A DNA stretch of 64,000 nucleotides, from the NCBI RefSeq assembly GCF_030316895.1, contig NZ_JASZYV010000001.1, positions 1,302,001 through 1,366,000 on the forward strand, given 5' to 3'. Position 1 is the stretch's first letter, and each line of letters opens with the position of its first letter. The position numbers were made by a program, and so were the translations under genes. The DNA is from Variovorax dokdonensis. GTDB lineage: Bacteria; Pseudomonadota; Gammaproteobacteria; Burkholderiales; Burkholderiaceae_C. Below are positions 17,186-26,435 of this stretch, in pieces. Under the pieces are notes generated by a model. The model was given only the letters and a program-made list of their open reading frames with translations. It was not told the DNA's origin and searched no databases.

Positions 17186-17704
17186 ATGAAGCTTGACGCC
17201 ACCGATTTCGAACTGTTCGACGTGCCTGCCACATTCGCGCAGGATCGTGCTGTGTTGGACGCCCGCTGGAAGGAACTGCTGCGGGAGGCGCATCCCGATC
17301 GCGTCGCAGCCCAGGGCGCGGTGGCGCAGCGCGTGGCCATGCAGTGGTCGGTGCGCATCAACGAGGCCTACCAGCGCCTCAAGGATCCGATCAAGCGGGC
17401 CGCCTACCTGTGCAGGCTCAATGGCGTGACCATCGACGCCGAACACAACACCGCCATGCCGACCGACTTTCTCATGCAGCAGATGGCGTGGCGCGAACAA
17501 CTCGACGAGACGGGCGACGCAGCGGGCTTGCAAGCGTTGCAGGACGAAGTGGACGACGCTCGCCGGCGGGGCTTGTCGTCCCTGGATTGGCTGATCGACG
17601 AAAAAGGCGACTTCGCGCAGGCCGCCGCGCAAGTCAGAGCCCTCATGTTCATTGAGCGCTTTGGCGAGGACGTCGAAGCCCGGCTCGATCGCTTGGGACA
17701 ATAG
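17186..17704 (+). CDS. hscB: Fe-S protein assembly co-chaperone HscB
   Basis: 172 aa J-type co-chaperone that brings IscU to HscA and stimulates its ATPase. J-domain HPD motif in LLREAHPDRVAAQG; C-terminal three-helix IscU-binding domain. The start MKLDATDFELFDVP matches family N-termini, but no Shine-Dalgarno precedes it; the upstream bases are the T-tract of a terminator. An alternative in-frame GTG at 17156 lies within the terminator stem and would add ten residues. The stop is followed after 3 bp by hscA. Confidence 0.94.
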   Translation: MKLDATDFELFDVPATFAQDRAVLDARWKELLREAHPDRVAAQGAVAQRVAMQWSVRINEAYQRLKDPIKRAAYLCRLNGVTIDAEHNTAMPTDFLMQQMAWREQLDETGDAAGLQALQDEVDDARRRGLSSLDWLIDEKGDFAQAAAQVRALMFIERFGEDVEARLDRLGQ

Positions 17705-17707
17705 GAC

Positions 17708-19573
17708 ATGGCTCTTCTGCAGATTTCCGAACCCGGCCAGGCGCCGGATCCGCACCAGCGGCGCATTGCCGTTGGCATCGACCTGGGCACCACGCATTCG
17801 CTCGTCGCTGCCGTGCGCAACGGCGTGGCCGAATGCCTTCCTGATGAACAAGGCCGCGTGCTGCTGCCTTCGGCCGTGCGCTACCTCGAAGGAGCGCGTC
17901 GCCAGATCGGCTACGACGCCCTGGCCGAGCGCGCGAACGATCCGGCCAACACCATCACCTCAGTCAAGCGCTTGATGGGCCGTGGCCTTGCCGACGTGAC
18001 TCGCCGCGACGCGCTTCCTTACGCCCTGGTCGAGAGCGAGGGGCAGGGCGGCATGGTCCAGGTTCAGACGCGTGAAGGCGTCAAGTCGCCGGTAGAGGTC
18101 AGCGCCGAGATACTGTCCACATTGCGCTATCGGGCCGAGGACACGTTCGACCAGGACCTGCACGGCGCCGTGATCACCGTACCCGCCTATTTCGACGAAG
18201 GCCAGCGCCAGGCGACCAAGGATGCGGCCCAGCTTGCTGGCCTGAATGTGCTGCGCCTGATCAGCGAGCCCACTGCGGCGGCGATCGCCTACGGCCTGGA
18301 CAACGCGGCCGAGGGCGTCTATGCGGTCTACGATCTGGGTGGCGGCACCTTCGACGTGTCGATCCTGCGCTTGACACAAGGCGTCTTCGAAGTGATCGCG
18401 ACCGGCGGCGATTCGGCGCTGGGCGGCGACGACTACGACCATGCGCTGGCCGATCTGGTCGCTTCGCGGGCCGGGCTGCAACTGGGCAACGATACCGACA
18501 AGGCCGCGCTTCTCATCGCCGCCCGTGCGGCCAAGGAAGCCCTGACCGGCGACGAAGTCACCACGTTGCAAGTGCAGATCGGGGCCGAGTCGGTGTCGCA
18601 GGACGTCACGCGCGACGAGTTCGAACAGGCAACGCGGTCCCTCACCGACCGCACGCTGGCCGCGGCGCGAAAGGCGCTGCGCGATGCCAAGCTCAAGCCT
18701 GATGAGCTGCAAGGTGTCGTTCTCGTCGGAGGCGCCACTCGCATGCCGCAGGTCAGGCGTGCCGTGGCCAAGTTCTTCGGCCGGGAGCCGTTCGTCGACC
18801 TCAATCCCGACGAAGTCGTGGCGTTGGGTGCGGCGGTGCAGGCCGATCAATTGGCCGGCAATGGCGGCACCGGCGACCTGCTGTTGCTGGATGTGATTCC
18901 GCTGTCGCTCGGCCTGGAAACCATGGGCGGATTGGCGGAGCGGATCGTTCCGCGCAACACCACCATTCCCACCGCGATGGCACAGGACTTCACCACGTAC
19001 CAGGACGGGCAGACTGCGCTGGCCTTGCACGTGGTCCAAGGCGAGCGTGACCTCGTTGCCGATTGCCGTAGCCTGGCTCGCTTCACCTTGCGCGGTATCC
19101 CGCCGATGGCAGCGGGCGCCGCACGCATTCGCGTGACCTTCACCGTCGATGCCGATGGATTGTTGAGCGTGAGCGCCAAGGAGCAAACCAGCGGCGTGGA
19201 AGCCAGCGTCGCGGTCAAGCCGTCGTACGGCTTGTCGGATGACCAGATCGCCCGCATGCTGCAGGACAGTTTCAGCACCGCGTCGCAAGATGTGGCGGCG
19301 CGCGCGCTGATCGAGGCGCGTGTCGATGCCGATCGCATGCTGTTGGCCACGCAAAGCGCGCTGGACGCCGACGGCGCGCTTCTGGATGCGCAAGAGCGTC
19401 AGCAGATCGATGCGTTGATGCAGGCCCTGCGCGAAGCGCGCACATCGACCGATGCCGCCGTCATCGAAGCTGCCGTCAAGGTGTTGGCCGATGGCACCGA
19501 GCCCTTTGCGGCGCGGCGAATGAACCAGGGCATCGCCCGCGCCTTGTCGGGCCGGGCCATCGAATCCCTCTGA
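17708..19573 (+). CDS. hscA: Fe-S assembly Hsp70-type chaperone HscA
   Basis: 621 aa specialised Hsp70 that uses ATP to release clusters from IscU. Nucleotide-binding motifs [31 protein letters not shown], and phosphate 2 [13 protein letters not shown]; adenosine motif [13 protein letters not shown]; substrate-binding domain starting near [17 protein letters not shown] and a C-terminal helical lid. Length equals E. coli HscA (616 aa). It is distinguished from DnaK by the divergent HscA-type C-terminus and by operon position. Confidence 0.97.
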   Translation: MALLQISEPGQAPDPHQRRIAVGIDLGTTHSLVAAVRNGVAECLPDEQGRVLLPSAVRYLEGARRQIGYDALAERANDPANTITSVKRLMGRGLADVTRRDALPYALVESEGQGGMVQVQTREGVKSPVEVSAEILSTLRYRAEDTFDQDLHGAVITVPAYFDEGQRQATKDAAQLAGLNVLRLISEPTAAAIAYGLDNAAEGVYAVYDLGGGTFDVSILRLTQGVFEVIATGGDSALGGDDYDHALADLVASRAGLQLGNDTDKAALLIAARAAKEALTGDEVTTLQVQIGAESVSQDVTRDEFEQATRSLTDRTLAAARKALRDAKLKPDELQGVVLVGGATRMPQVRRAVAKFFGREPFVDLNPDEVVALGAAVQADQLAGNGGTGDLLLLDVIPLSLGLETMGGLAERIVPRNTTIPTAMAQDFTTYQDGQTALALHVVQGERDLVADCRSLARFTLRGIPPMAAGAARIRVTFTVDADGLLSVSAKEQTSGVEASVAVKPSYGLSDDQIARMLQDSFSTASQDVAARALIEARVDADRMLLATQSALDADGALLDAQERQQIDALMQALREARTSTDAAVIEAAVKVLADGTEPFAARRMNQGIARALSGRAIESL

Positions 19574-19587
19574 GCTTTATTGATTTC

Positions 19588-19926
19588 ATGCCCACCATCA
19601 AGATTCTTCCGCACGCCGAGTACTGCCCCCAGGGGGCCGAGGTGAAGGCGCCGGCCGGCACGTCGATTTGCGAGGCGCTACTCGACAACGGCATCGAGAT
19701 CGAACATGCCTGCGAAATGAGCTGCGCATGCACCACCTGCCACGTGATCGTTCGACAGGGGTTCGGCTCTCTCAACGAATCGGACGAGGCAGAGGACGAC
19801 CTGCTGGACCGGGCCTGGGGTCTGGAGCCGCAGTCGCGCCTGAGCTGCCAGGCCATACTCGCGCAGGAAGACGTCACCGTCGAGATCCCCAAGTACTCGA
19901 TCAATCACGCCAAGGAAAACCACTAA
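19588..19926 (+). CDS. fdx: ISC-system [2Fe-2S] ferredoxin
   Basis: 112 aa adrenodoxin-type ferredoxin that supplies electrons for cluster assembly. Ligands Cys42, Cys48, Cys51 and Cys87 in HACEMSCACTTCH and SRLSCQAI; the extra Cys46 is conserved in isc ferredoxins. Typical C-terminal strand VTVEIPKYSINHAKE. Last isc gene; no iscX follows, unlike in E. coli; dnaQ begins 4 bp later. Confidence 0.97.
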   Translation: MPTIKILPHAEYCPQGAEVKAPAGTSICEALLDNGIEIEHACEMSCACTTCHVIVRQGFGSLNESDEAEDDLLDRAWGLEPQSRLSCQAILAQEDVTVEIPKYSINHAKENH

Positions 19927-19930
19927 GCGC

Positions 19931-20656
19931 ATGACTCGCCAGATCGTCCTGGACACGGAAACCACCGGCCTCTCGGCCGAAGATGGCGACCGTGTCATCG
20001 AGTTGGGTTGCGTGGAGCTGTTCAACCGCAAGCTCACCGGCAACGACCTCCACCTGTACTTCAACCCCGAGCGCGACAGCCATGAAGATGCGCTGCGCGT
20101 GCACGGGCTGACGACGGAGTTCCTGTCCGACAAGCCCAAGTTCGGCATGCGCGCGCCAGAGATCGTCGAGTACCTCAGCGGTGCCGAACTGATCATTCAT
20201 AACGCTGCGTTCGACGTGGGCTTCTTGAACAAGGAGTTCGAGCGCGCCGGCCTGCAGCCGCTTCGGCACTATGTGAGCGAGGTCACCGACACGCTTGCGA
20301 TGGCCAAGGCGGTCTATCCGGGCAAGCGCAATTCGTTGGACGCGTTGTGCGACCGCTTCGGCGTCGACCGTTCGAACCGGACCTTCCACGGTGCCAAGCT
20401 CGATGCGCAGTTGCTGGCGGATGTCTACATCAACCTGACGCGCGGCCAGGACGCCCTGCTGATCGATGTGGGCACCAGCGAGCCGGAAGAGGGCAGGGTG
20501 ATCGAGATCGACTTGCGCAGTTTCGTGCTGCCGGTGATCACTGCCAGCATCCAGGAACTGGCGGTGCACGAAGAAGTGCTGGCCCAACTGGACAAGGCCA
20601 GCAACGGAAAAACGATTTTTCGCCGAGAAGCTGCGGAAAATGTGGCTATAATCTAA
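19931..20656 (+). CDS. dnaQ: DNA polymerase III epsilon subunit (proofreading exonuclease)
   Basis: 241 aa 3'-5' exonuclease of the replicative polymerase. DEDDh motifs: Exo I Asp8/Glu10 (LDTETTGL), Exo II Asp95 (HNAAFDVGFLN), Exo III His153 and Asp158 (HGAKLDAQLLADVY). Length is close to E. coli DnaQ (243 aa), and the C-terminal part would contact the alpha subunit. It starts 4 bp after fdx and so is probably co-transcribed with the isc operon. Its 3' end contains a TATAAT likely serving the downstream tRNA. Confidence 0.97.
   Translation: MTRQIVLDTETTGLSAEDGDRVIELGCVELFNRKLTGNDLHLYFNPERDSHEDALRVHGLTTEFLSDKPKFGMRAPEIVEYLSGAELIIHNAAFDVGFLNKEFERAGLQPLRHYVSEVTDTLAMAKAVYPGKRNSLDALCDRFGVDRSNRTFHGAKLDAQLLADVYINLTRGQDALLIDVGTSEPEEGRVIEIDLRSFVLPVITASIQELAVHEEVLAQLDKASNGKTIFRREAAENVAII
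20647..20652 (+). promoter_or_regulatory. Candidate -10 element for tRNA-Val
   Basis: A consensus TATAAT sits at the very end of dnaQ, about 80 bp upstream of the tRNA 5' end, so transcription would start near 20659. No good -35 hexamer is visible 17 bp upstream. In this GC-rich window a perfect -10 in that position is notable but not proof. Confidence 0.4.
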
Positions 20657-20732
20657 GGCTTCGCACAGCACGCATCCAACGCGCAGCGCGAAGATCCAGC
20701 TCCCTGGCAGCCTCTCGGTCTGACAGCGGCTT

Positions 20733-20807
20733 GGGCGGTTAGCTCAGGGGTAGAGCACTGCATTCACACTGCAGGGGTCAGTGGTTCGATCCCACTACCG
20801 CCCACCA
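20733..20807 (+). tRNA. tRNA-Val (anticodon CAC)
   Basis: 75-nt cloverleaf. The acceptor stem GGGCGGT pairs with ACCGCCC, followed by discriminator A and encoded CCA. D arm AGCTCAGGGGTAGAGC, anticodon stem CTGCA/TGCAG with loop TTCACAC giving anticodon CAC (reads GUG), and T arm with GGTTCGATCC. It follows dnaQ, and no integrase or repeated 3' end suggestive of an integrated element was seen downstream. Confidence 0.97.
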
Positions 20808-21056
20808 TTCGGAAGATCCCCTTTCCGACGGCACCCGAGGCCCTGGCGCCTCATTCGCTCCGGTGCATCACCTCTCCATGTTCCGAATTCGGCTTTGTGC
20901 TTGTCGCCATCTGGCGCCACTGCTTGCTTGAGCTTTGCCGTGCGCTGGAGATTCATTTTCTGATGCAATCACGGGCGGTACGATTCACGTTGACCGAGGT
21001 TGCGGCACCCGACGTTCTTGCTGGTCGCCCGCCCATCAATCTTCTGGAGTTCCGCG

Positions 21057-21482
21057 ATGCAGCTTTCCCCATTCCACCTCGCCATTCCCGTTCATGACCT
21101 TCCCGCGGCGCGCCGCTTTTATGGCGAAGTGTTCGGCCTCGAAGAAGGGCGATCGAGCGCGCAATGGGTGGACTTCAACTTCTACGGCCACCAGCTCGTG
21201 ATTCACGAACACCCGAAGACATCCGCGCAGGAACAGGCTCACACCAATCCGGTGGATGGTCACGATGTGCCGGTGCCGCATTTCGGCATCGTGCTGCAGT
21301 GGCAGCAGTGGGAGGCGCTGGCTGAACGACTCAAGTCCTTCGGCACGAAATTCGTCATCGAGCCCTACGTCAGGTTCAAGGGCCAGGTGGGCGAGCAGGC
21401 CACCATGTTCCTGCTCGACCCCTGCGGCAATGCGCTGGAGTTCAAGGCCTTCAAGGACATGAGCCAACTGTTCGCCAAATAA
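21057..21482 (+). CDS. VOC (glyoxalase/dioxygenase fold) family protein
   Basis: 141 aa, one vicinal-oxygen-chelate module of two beta-alpha-beta-beta-beta units: [29 protein letters not shown] at the start, then [22 protein letters not shown] and [18 protein letters not shown]. Candidate metal ligands are the early His in FHLAIPV, the His in PHFGIVL and Glu in NALEFK. Single-domain proteins of this size (YaeR-like) are usually annotated as glyoxalase-like dioxygenases without a known substrate. GGAG precedes the ATG; upstream in-frame starts are not family-like. The 249 bp between the tRNA and this gene hold nothing recognisable. Confidence 0.85.
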   Translation: MQLSPFHLAIPVHDLPAARRFYGEVFGLEEGRSSAQWVDFNFYGHQLVIHEHPKTSAQEQAHTNPVDGHDVPVPHFGIVLQWQQWEALAERLKSFGTKFVIEPYVRFKGQVGEQATMFLLDPCGNALEFKAFKDMSQLFAK

Positions 21483-21626
21483 GGGCGCCGCGGACGCTTC
21501 CTCACCAACGGGCGACAAGTCACCCAGGCGTCAGGCCGGGGCGGCCCTTGGCAGCCTTCCTGGCCTAAGCTCGTTGCCCGAAAGCGCGGCGCCGACGCCG
21601 AGCTCAGTCCAGACAGGAGCCCCCAG

Positions 21627-22610
21627 ATGTCCGATCACGCCGGCGCCGCCGACGCATGCCCCTTCGAGTTTCGCCATCCGCTGCTTTGCGGTCCGCTTCG
21701 CCAGCCTCGGCAGATGCTCGCAGAGCAGACTTACGACGGCCACAAATCGATCCACGATGACAGCACCGCCGAGGGGCTCGGGCTGCGCGCTGGGCCGATC
21801 GAGGGGCCGACGCACTTCAGCCAGTTCGATCCCTTGCTGTATCGCCTGTTTGGTCGCGCCTGGTTCGAGACAGGCTGCATCAGCGCCCACTACCAGACGA
21901 TGGTGGTGGAGGGCGAGGAAGTGCGCGCCTTCGTGCAACCCCCCGCCGACGCCGGTGGCCGCATGGTGCGCATCCATGCCGAGAAGAAGGATGGAACGCC
22001 CGTGCTGGTTGGTACCGCATCCGTCGGAGAATCCGCCGGTTTGCCGCCGCACGAACTCGAACAGCGCATCGCAAGGCTGCGCCCGCCCACGGCACTGGTG
22101 ATCAACCGGGACCTCAAGGTCGGGCAGCGAGGTGCGACTGGCGAATCCATCGCCATGGGCTTCGACGATCACATGGGCGACCACTACCCGTTCACCTTGC
22201 GCGACAAGCTCAAGGTGATCACGGAGCCCTGCGCTTGGTACACACCCGAGAGCGGTGCCAGTTCGCCCTGGGGCCGTCCGATCATCCCGATGGAGATGAT
22301 CAGCGTGCTTCTGGGCAGCACTTCGGCGCAGGCAGGCTTGTCGGGGCGCAAGCCGGCCGTGGGGCTTTTCGCTGGCCAGCAGATCCGACTTCTGCGTGGC
22401 CCGCTTTTCGTCGGGCAGCGTTATGAACTGGAGCGCGAGATCATCGCGCTGAGCGAAAGCGCGCGAACGGAATCCGTCTGGGTGCGCACCAGAGTGTTCG
22501 AGGCCTCCGGCGAGCGCACGCCCGTGGCCGAGATGATCCTCAATGGTGCCGTGATGAAGGCCTCTTACCCGCGCTACGACGAAGAAGCAAAGGCACTGGG
22601 CCTGAACTGA
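21627..22610 (+). CDS. Conserved protein, probable tandem hotdog-fold (MaoC/thioesterase-like)
   Basis: 327 aa soluble protein without a firm family assignment by eye. Two similar-sized halves each carry a hotdog-like pattern: GPIEGPTHFSQFDPLLYRLFGRAWFETGCISAHYQTMVVEGEEVRAFV in the first and AGLSGRKPAVGLFAGQQIRLLRGPLFVGQRYELEREIIALSESART in the second, reminiscent of acyl-CoA dehydratase/thioesterase folds where His-Phe and Asp pairs line the thioester tunnel. No cofactor motif, signal peptide or membrane helix. Monocistronic-looking, 144 bp after the VOC gene. A role on an acyl-CoA is only a guess. Confidence 0.65.
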   Translation: MSDHAGAADACPFEFRHPLLCGPLRQPRQMLAEQTYDGHKSIHDDSTAEGLGLRAGPIEGPTHFSQFDPLLYRLFGRAWFETGCISAHYQTMVVEGEEVRAFVQPPADAGGRMVRIHAEKKDGTPVLVGTASVGESAGLPPHELEQRIARLRPPTALVINRDLKVGQRGATGESIAMGFDDHMGDHYPFTLRDKLKVITEPCAWYTPESGASSPWGRPIIPMEMISVLLGSTSAQAGLSGRKPAVGLFAGQQIRLLRGPLFVGQRYELEREIIALSESARTESVWVRTRVFEASGERTPVAEMILNGAVMKASYPRYDEEAKALGLN

Positions 22611-22679
22611 AGGCGGCAAGAGGCCGCTGGACATGGCGATGCCCGATACTAGCCCCCGTCTGGGAGCACGAGCAAAGCC

Positions 22680-23864
22680 ATGCATGACGGATTGAGCACG
22701 CTTTACGGCAGCCCGCCATCCAGGTCCTCGCTGGACGGACAGCAGTGTGCGTCCGCCGCTCGCTGCGTGGTCGCGGTGGCGGTCTGTCTGTTTTCAGGGT
22801 CTGCCGCGGCGCAGGGCGCCATGATCTACGGGATCATGGACGTGGGTTTCGAATACAGCGACATGGGAACCGCCCAGCGTGCCCGCGTCATCTCCGGTGG
22901 TCTGTCCGGCAGCCGGCTCGGGTATCACGCCTGGGAAGACGTGGGTCGGGGATGGACGGCCGAGTTCCGCCTCGAAAGTGGCATTCGCCTCGACACAGGC
23001 ATCCTGGCGCAGGGCGGCCGCATGTTCGGCCGCGAGTCCTCGGTCGGGATTTCGCACGCTTCGCTCGGCACGCTCAAGCTCGGCCGGCTGCCAACGCCCT
23101 ACTGGTCGACGCAGGACGAAGTCGATGCATTCAGGCGCGGCCTGAACGGCGCGCCCGGCGCACTTTCCCGATCGGGGTCGGTCGCTCGCGAACCCTTGCC
23201 GCTGTTGGTCACCGCGCGTGCCGACAACGCGGTCGACTACACCTCGCCGACCTGGCGAGGCTTCTCGCTCGATGCCTTGGTGGCGGCTGGCGAGTCGAAC
23301 ACAGTGGTGGGTGCCACGCGATCGCTGGGCCTGCGCTTCGAGCACGGCCCGTGGGTTTTGGTCAGTGCCTGGGGCGAGCAGGAGTCCGGTCAGCCCGGCG
23401 ACGGGCCCTTGAAGGCCCTGGTGACCGGCGTGCGCTACGACTTCGGGCCCGGCGAGCTCATCGTGGGCTACACCGACGAGCGCAACTTCTGCTCGGCCTG
23501 TGTCGGCCGTCAGGCGCAGGTCGCCGGCGTTGCGGAAGGCGGGGCCAGTTCGTTCAAGCTGGCCAATATCGGTATGCGGCTGCCCTTGGGTCGTTTTCTG
23601 TTGATCGCGCAGTACACGCGCATCACCGACCACAGCGACTACGCGGTGCCGCTCGGAGAGCGCGACGCCAACTACGCCGCCGTCGGTCTGGAGTACCGCC
23701 TGTCGCCACGAACGACGCTCTATGGGGGCTTGGGCACGGTGGACAACCGCAACGGATCGAAATACGTTCTGGGTACCGGCAGCGTCCAGCAACCGCCTGA
23801 CTTCGTGGCTGCCGAAGATGCCCGCGTGACCACCATGAGCATGGGGGTCAGGCACTCTTTCTAG
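22680..23864 (+). CDS. Gram-negative general porin
   Basis: 394 aa outer-membrane beta-barrel of the OmpC/neisserial PorB class. The N-terminal about 45 residues end in a signal-peptide core (VVAVAVCLFSGSAAAQG). The mature protein begins with the family start MIYGIMDVGFEYSD and contains the SRLGYHAWEDVGRGWTAEFRLESG element and alternating amphipathic strands. It ends in SMGVRHSF with the terminal Phe recognised by BamA. The signal is preceded by an unusually long hydrophilic stretch of about 25 residues, so the true start may lie downstream. Ion and solute selectivity unknown. Confidence 0.9.
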   Translation: MHDGLSTLYGSPPSRSSLDGQQCASAARCVVAVAVCLFSGSAAAQGAMIYGIMDVGFEYSDMGTAQRARVISGGLSGSRLGYHAWEDVGRGWTAEFRLESGIRLDTGILAQGGRMFGRESSVGISHASLGTLKLGRLPTPYWSTQDEVDAFRRGLNGAPGALSRSGSVAREPLPLLVTARADNAVDYTSPTWRGFSLDALVAAGESNTVVGATRSLGLRFEHGPWVLVSAWGEQESGQPGDGPLKALVTGVRYDFGPGELIVGYTDERNFCSACVGRQAQVAGVAEGGASSFKLANIGMRLPLGRFLLIAQYTRITDHSDYAVPLGERDANYAAVGLEYRLSPRTTLYGGLGTVDNRNGSKYVLGTGSVQQPPDFVAAEDARVTTMSMGVRHSF

Positions 23865-23889
23865 CCTCGCTCCTTTTCGGGAGGACATC

Positions 23890-24039
23890 ATGAGCGATTT
23901 GTACAACGCGTCGATGCCACAGATGCACCGACCCGCGCCAGAGGATCCCGGCGAGATGCCGGTCGAACCCGATCAGGGGCCGGCCAATCCGCCCGCGCAG
24001 CCTCAGGACCCAGAGCAGCCCATCGCCCCGCCGCATTGA
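23890..24039 (+). CDS. Small Pro/Glu-rich hypothetical protein
   Basis: 49 aa open frame starting MSDLYNASMPQMHRPAPEDP and ending in IAPPH, with a strong GGGAGG ribosome site 5 nt upstream of the ATG. About a quarter of residues are Pro, with many Glu, Asp and Gln; no hydrophobic segment, likely disordered. It sits 25 bp after the porin stop and 48 bp before the FAD oxidoreductase. The well-placed ribosome site argues that it is expressed. Function unknown. Confidence 0.6.
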   Translation: MSDLYNASMPQMHRPAPEDPGEMPVEPDQGPANPPAQPQDPEQPIAPPH

Positions 24040-24087
24040 ACGGGGCATGCCGGCCCGCGGCGCCGCGCAGCCATTAAGCTCGACCGC

Positions 24088-25185
24088 ATGGAACACATCG
24101 AATGTGCGGTGATCGGGGCCGGCGTTGTCGGCCTGGCGGTGGCGCGTGCCCTGGCATTGGCGGGCCACGAGGTGATGGTGCTCGAGCGCGAAGGCGCGAT
24201 CGGCACCGGCACCAGTTCGCGCAACAGCGAAGTCATTCACGCAGGCATCTATTACCCCCAGGGCTCGCTCAAGGCGCGCCTGTGCGTGGCGGGCAAGGAA
24301 ATGCTCTACGCCTACTGTGCGGACCGCGGCGTTGCGCATCGGCGGTGCGGCAAGCTGATCGTGGCGACCAGCGAGGCCCAGGAAGCCGACTTGTCATCCA
24401 TTGCCGCCAAGGCTCGGGCGAACGGTGTGGATGACCTGGTGCTGCTCACGCGCGAAGAGGCGCTGGCGCTGGAGCCGCACCTTCAATGCGTGGCCGCTCT
24501 GCATTCGCCCAGCACGGGCATCGTCGACAGCCATGCGCTCATGCTTGCCTTGCAGGGAGATCTGGAGAACGCAGGCGGCATGGTCGCATTCATGTCGCCC
24601 ATCGCGCGCGCGCAAATCAACGGCGGCAGCATCGACTTGCACGCCGAGGACGGCACGACGTTGCGCTGTGCCCGCGTCGTCAATGCGGCGGGGCTGGCGG
24701 CGCCGCAGCTGGCACGCATGTTCGAAGGGCTTGCCCCATCGTTCATACCGCAGGCCTGGTATGCCAAGGGCAACTACTTTGTCGCCAGCGGCCGCGCGCC
24801 CTTCAGCCACCTGATCTACCCCGTGCCGGAGCCGGGCGGGCTGGGTGTGCATCTGACGCTCGACCTGGGCGGACAGGCCAAGTTCGGGCCGGATGTGCAG
24901 TGGGTCGATTCACCCAACGATCTGGTGGTGGACCCCGCGCGAGGCGAGGCCTTCTATGCGGAGGTCAGAAAGTACTGGCCGACCTTGCCCGATGGCGCTT
25001 TGAGCCCCGGCTATGCGGGCATCCGGCCCAAGATATCGGGGCCCGGGCAACCTGCGGGCGACTTCGACATTCAGGGTCCTGCGCAGCATGGCGTGCCGGG
25101 ACTCGTCAACCTCTTCGGCATCGAGTCGCCCGGGCTGACAAGCAGCCTCGCGATCGGCGGATTTGTCGCAGAAATGCTCGCTTGA
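24088..25185 (+). CDS. NAD(P)/FAD-dependent oxidoreductase, L-2-hydroxyglutarate oxidase-like
   Basis: 365 aa DAO-family flavoenzyme. N-terminal Rossmann motif [16 protein letters not shown] and [35 protein letters not shown], the substrate-site pattern characteristic of LhgO/YgaF and related 2-hydroxyacid oxidases, then LNxYxAKGNYF-type [12 protein letters not shown] and C-terminal [20 protein letters not shown], which closes over FAD. It probably oxidises L-2-hydroxyglutarate or a related 2-hydroxyacid, passing electrons to quinone. Monocistronic appearance. Confidence 0.85.
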   Translation: MEHIECAVIGAGVVGLAVARALALAGHEVMVLEREGAIGTGTSSRNSEVIHAGIYYPQGSLKARLCVAGKEMLYAYCADRGVAHRRCGKLIVATSEAQEADLSSIAAKARANGVDDLVLLTREEALALEPHLQCVAALHSPSTGIVDSHALMLALQGDLENAGGMVAFMSPIARAQINGGSIDLHAEDGTTLRCARVVNAAGLAAPQLARMFEGLAPSFIPQAWYAKGNYFVASGRAPFSHLIYPVPEPGGLGVHLTLDLGGQAKFGPDVQWVDSPNDLVVDPARGEAFYAEVRKYWPTLPDGALSPGYAGIRPKISGPGQPAGDFDIQGPAQHGVPGLVNLFGIESPGLTSSLAIGGFVAEMLA

Positions 25186-25286
25186 TTTCGCAGGCATGTA
25201 ACATGCGACGGTGCATGCGATGAGACGCGCGTTCGGGTGAACGCTGCGATCCGCACGACGCAAACCACATCAAGGAGTATCAGAAA

Positions 25287-25598
25287 ATGTCAACTTCTAG
25301 TGCCAACCTCGAGGCCGCCGCCAATCAGGTCGTGGAAGACATCGCCAACGATGTGCGCGGTGTTCTTTCCAGCGAAGAGCTCGAGTCGATCCCGCGTGTG
25401 AAGGCGCTGCGCCAGCGCGTCGATGCCAAGCTGGCCATTGCGCGCGAGCTTGCATCCGAAAAGGGCAAGCTGGCCGCCAAGAAGGCTCGCGAAGCCGCTG
25501 ATTCGGCCAATGCCTACGCCCATGACGAGCCTTGGCAGATCGCTGGCGCCGCGCTGGCCGTGGGCGTGCTGATCGGCGTGCTGATCGGCCGTCGCTGA
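25287..25598 (+). CDS. DUF883 family (ElaB/YqjD-like) inner-membrane protein
   Basis: 103 aa. A charged helical N-terminal two-thirds (ANQVVEDIANDVRGVLSSEE...AKKAREAADSANAYAHDEPWQ) is followed by one C-terminal transmembrane helix with glycine-zipper spacing (GAALAVGVLIGVLIGRR). This is the YqjD/ElaB architecture; E. coli members are stationary-phase tail-anchored proteins that bind ribosomes. CAAGGAG precedes the ATG, and a GCGTTC-gggt-GAACGC hairpin lies in the leader at 25229-25244. The next gene encodes the YqjE/YqjK-like partner, mirroring yqjD-yqjE-yqjK. Confidence 0.9.
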   Translation: MSTSSANLEAAANQVVEDIANDVRGVLSSEELESIPRVKALRQRVDAKLAIARELASEKGKLAAKKAREAADSANAYAHDEPWQIAGAALAVGVLIGVLIGRR

Positions 25599-25692
25599 AA
25601 GGCGCACGCCCCATGAGGGAGCGTGCAGGTTGCGCGACGAATCGAGGCCCGGCGGACATGCCCGAGGCCCGCATGAGCACGGGAGGATGCAG

Positions 25693-26406
25693 ATGATGAG
25701 TCCCTTGGCGAAGCGCCTCCTGGCGCTGACCGGGTTGGACCGCCGAGTTCAGCAGATGAAGATCGCCGCCGGCGAGGGGGCCTTGGCGGCGGAAGATCGT
25801 GCGCAGTTGCTGCGCTTTGCCTGGGAAGAAGAGCGCGACCGCCTGCGTCTTCTCCTGCTGCTGGTGGTGGCCGTCGCCGGCCTCACCACCGTGGCGGTGG
25901 CGTTGGTGTCGGTGGCAGTCGTGGTCAACTACTGGGACACGCCTCAACGCACCACGGCCGCATGGGCAGTGGCCATCGTCTGGCTCGTCATCTGGGTGCT
26001 GGCTGTGCTGGGCCTGTTCAAGGTGATGCAGCGCAAGTCGTCGGGCGTCGACGCCGTGCAGCAGGAGTTCGCTCGCGACTGGCACTGGATCCAGGCTCAG
26101 ATCGGCTCGAGGCCGGCCAATCGGGCGCTGCGTGCCCCGCGTCCGGCAAACCGCGCCGAACTGCTGGCTCGCATGGAGCGTCAGCGCGAGCGCATCGCCA
26201 CCTTGCAGCATCCCCCACCGGGCTCCGGCGCTGCACGGCAGGAGCAGCAGAGCCAGGACATCGGCGCCCAGTTGACCGCGCTGGCGAAGAGCCATCCGGT
26301 CGCATCGGCTGCCATCGCCGCCGCGGCCATTGCGGTTGTTCGGCCGCGCCGCGTGATTCGGCTGGCGACCTGGTTGGCGCCCATCGTATGGAAGTTCCGG
26401 CGCTGA
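25693..26406 (+). CDS. YqjE-like (phage holin family) membrane protein with YqjK-like C-terminus
   Basis: 237 aa. The N-terminal half (SPLAKRLLALTGLDRRVQQMKIAAGEG...) with two adjacent transmembrane helices (about residues 55-85 and 90-115) is YqjE/DUF1469-like. After residue 150 comes NRAELLARMERQRERIATLQ, then a hydrophobic stretch and RPRRVIRLATWLAPIVWKFRR, the layout of E. coli YqjK. So two E. coli genes appear fused here. Start MMSPLAK is set by GGGAGG 6 nt upstream; an earlier in-frame start at 25630 lacks a site. Likely an envelope stress or stationary-phase accessory protein; molecular function unknown. Confidence 0.78.
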   Translation: MMSPLAKRLLALTGLDRRVQQMKIAAGEGALAAEDRAQLLRFAWEEERDRLRLLLLLVVAVAGLTTVAVALVSVAVVVNYWDTPQRTTAAWAVAIVWLVIWVLAVLGLFKVMQRKSSGVDAVQQEFARDWHWIQAQIGSRPANRALRAPRPANRAELLARMERQRERIATLQHPPPGSGAARQEQQSQDIGAQLTALAKSHPVASAAIAAAAIAVVRPRRVIRLATWLAPIVWKFRR

Positions 26407-26435
26407 GGCGCCAGAGCTTCTACGGGTTTGATGGT

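Noticed and set aside
20733..20807. tRNA-Val as an integration (att) site
   Set aside because: No integrase gene, no direct repeat of the tRNA 3' end and no composition shift downstream in the window.
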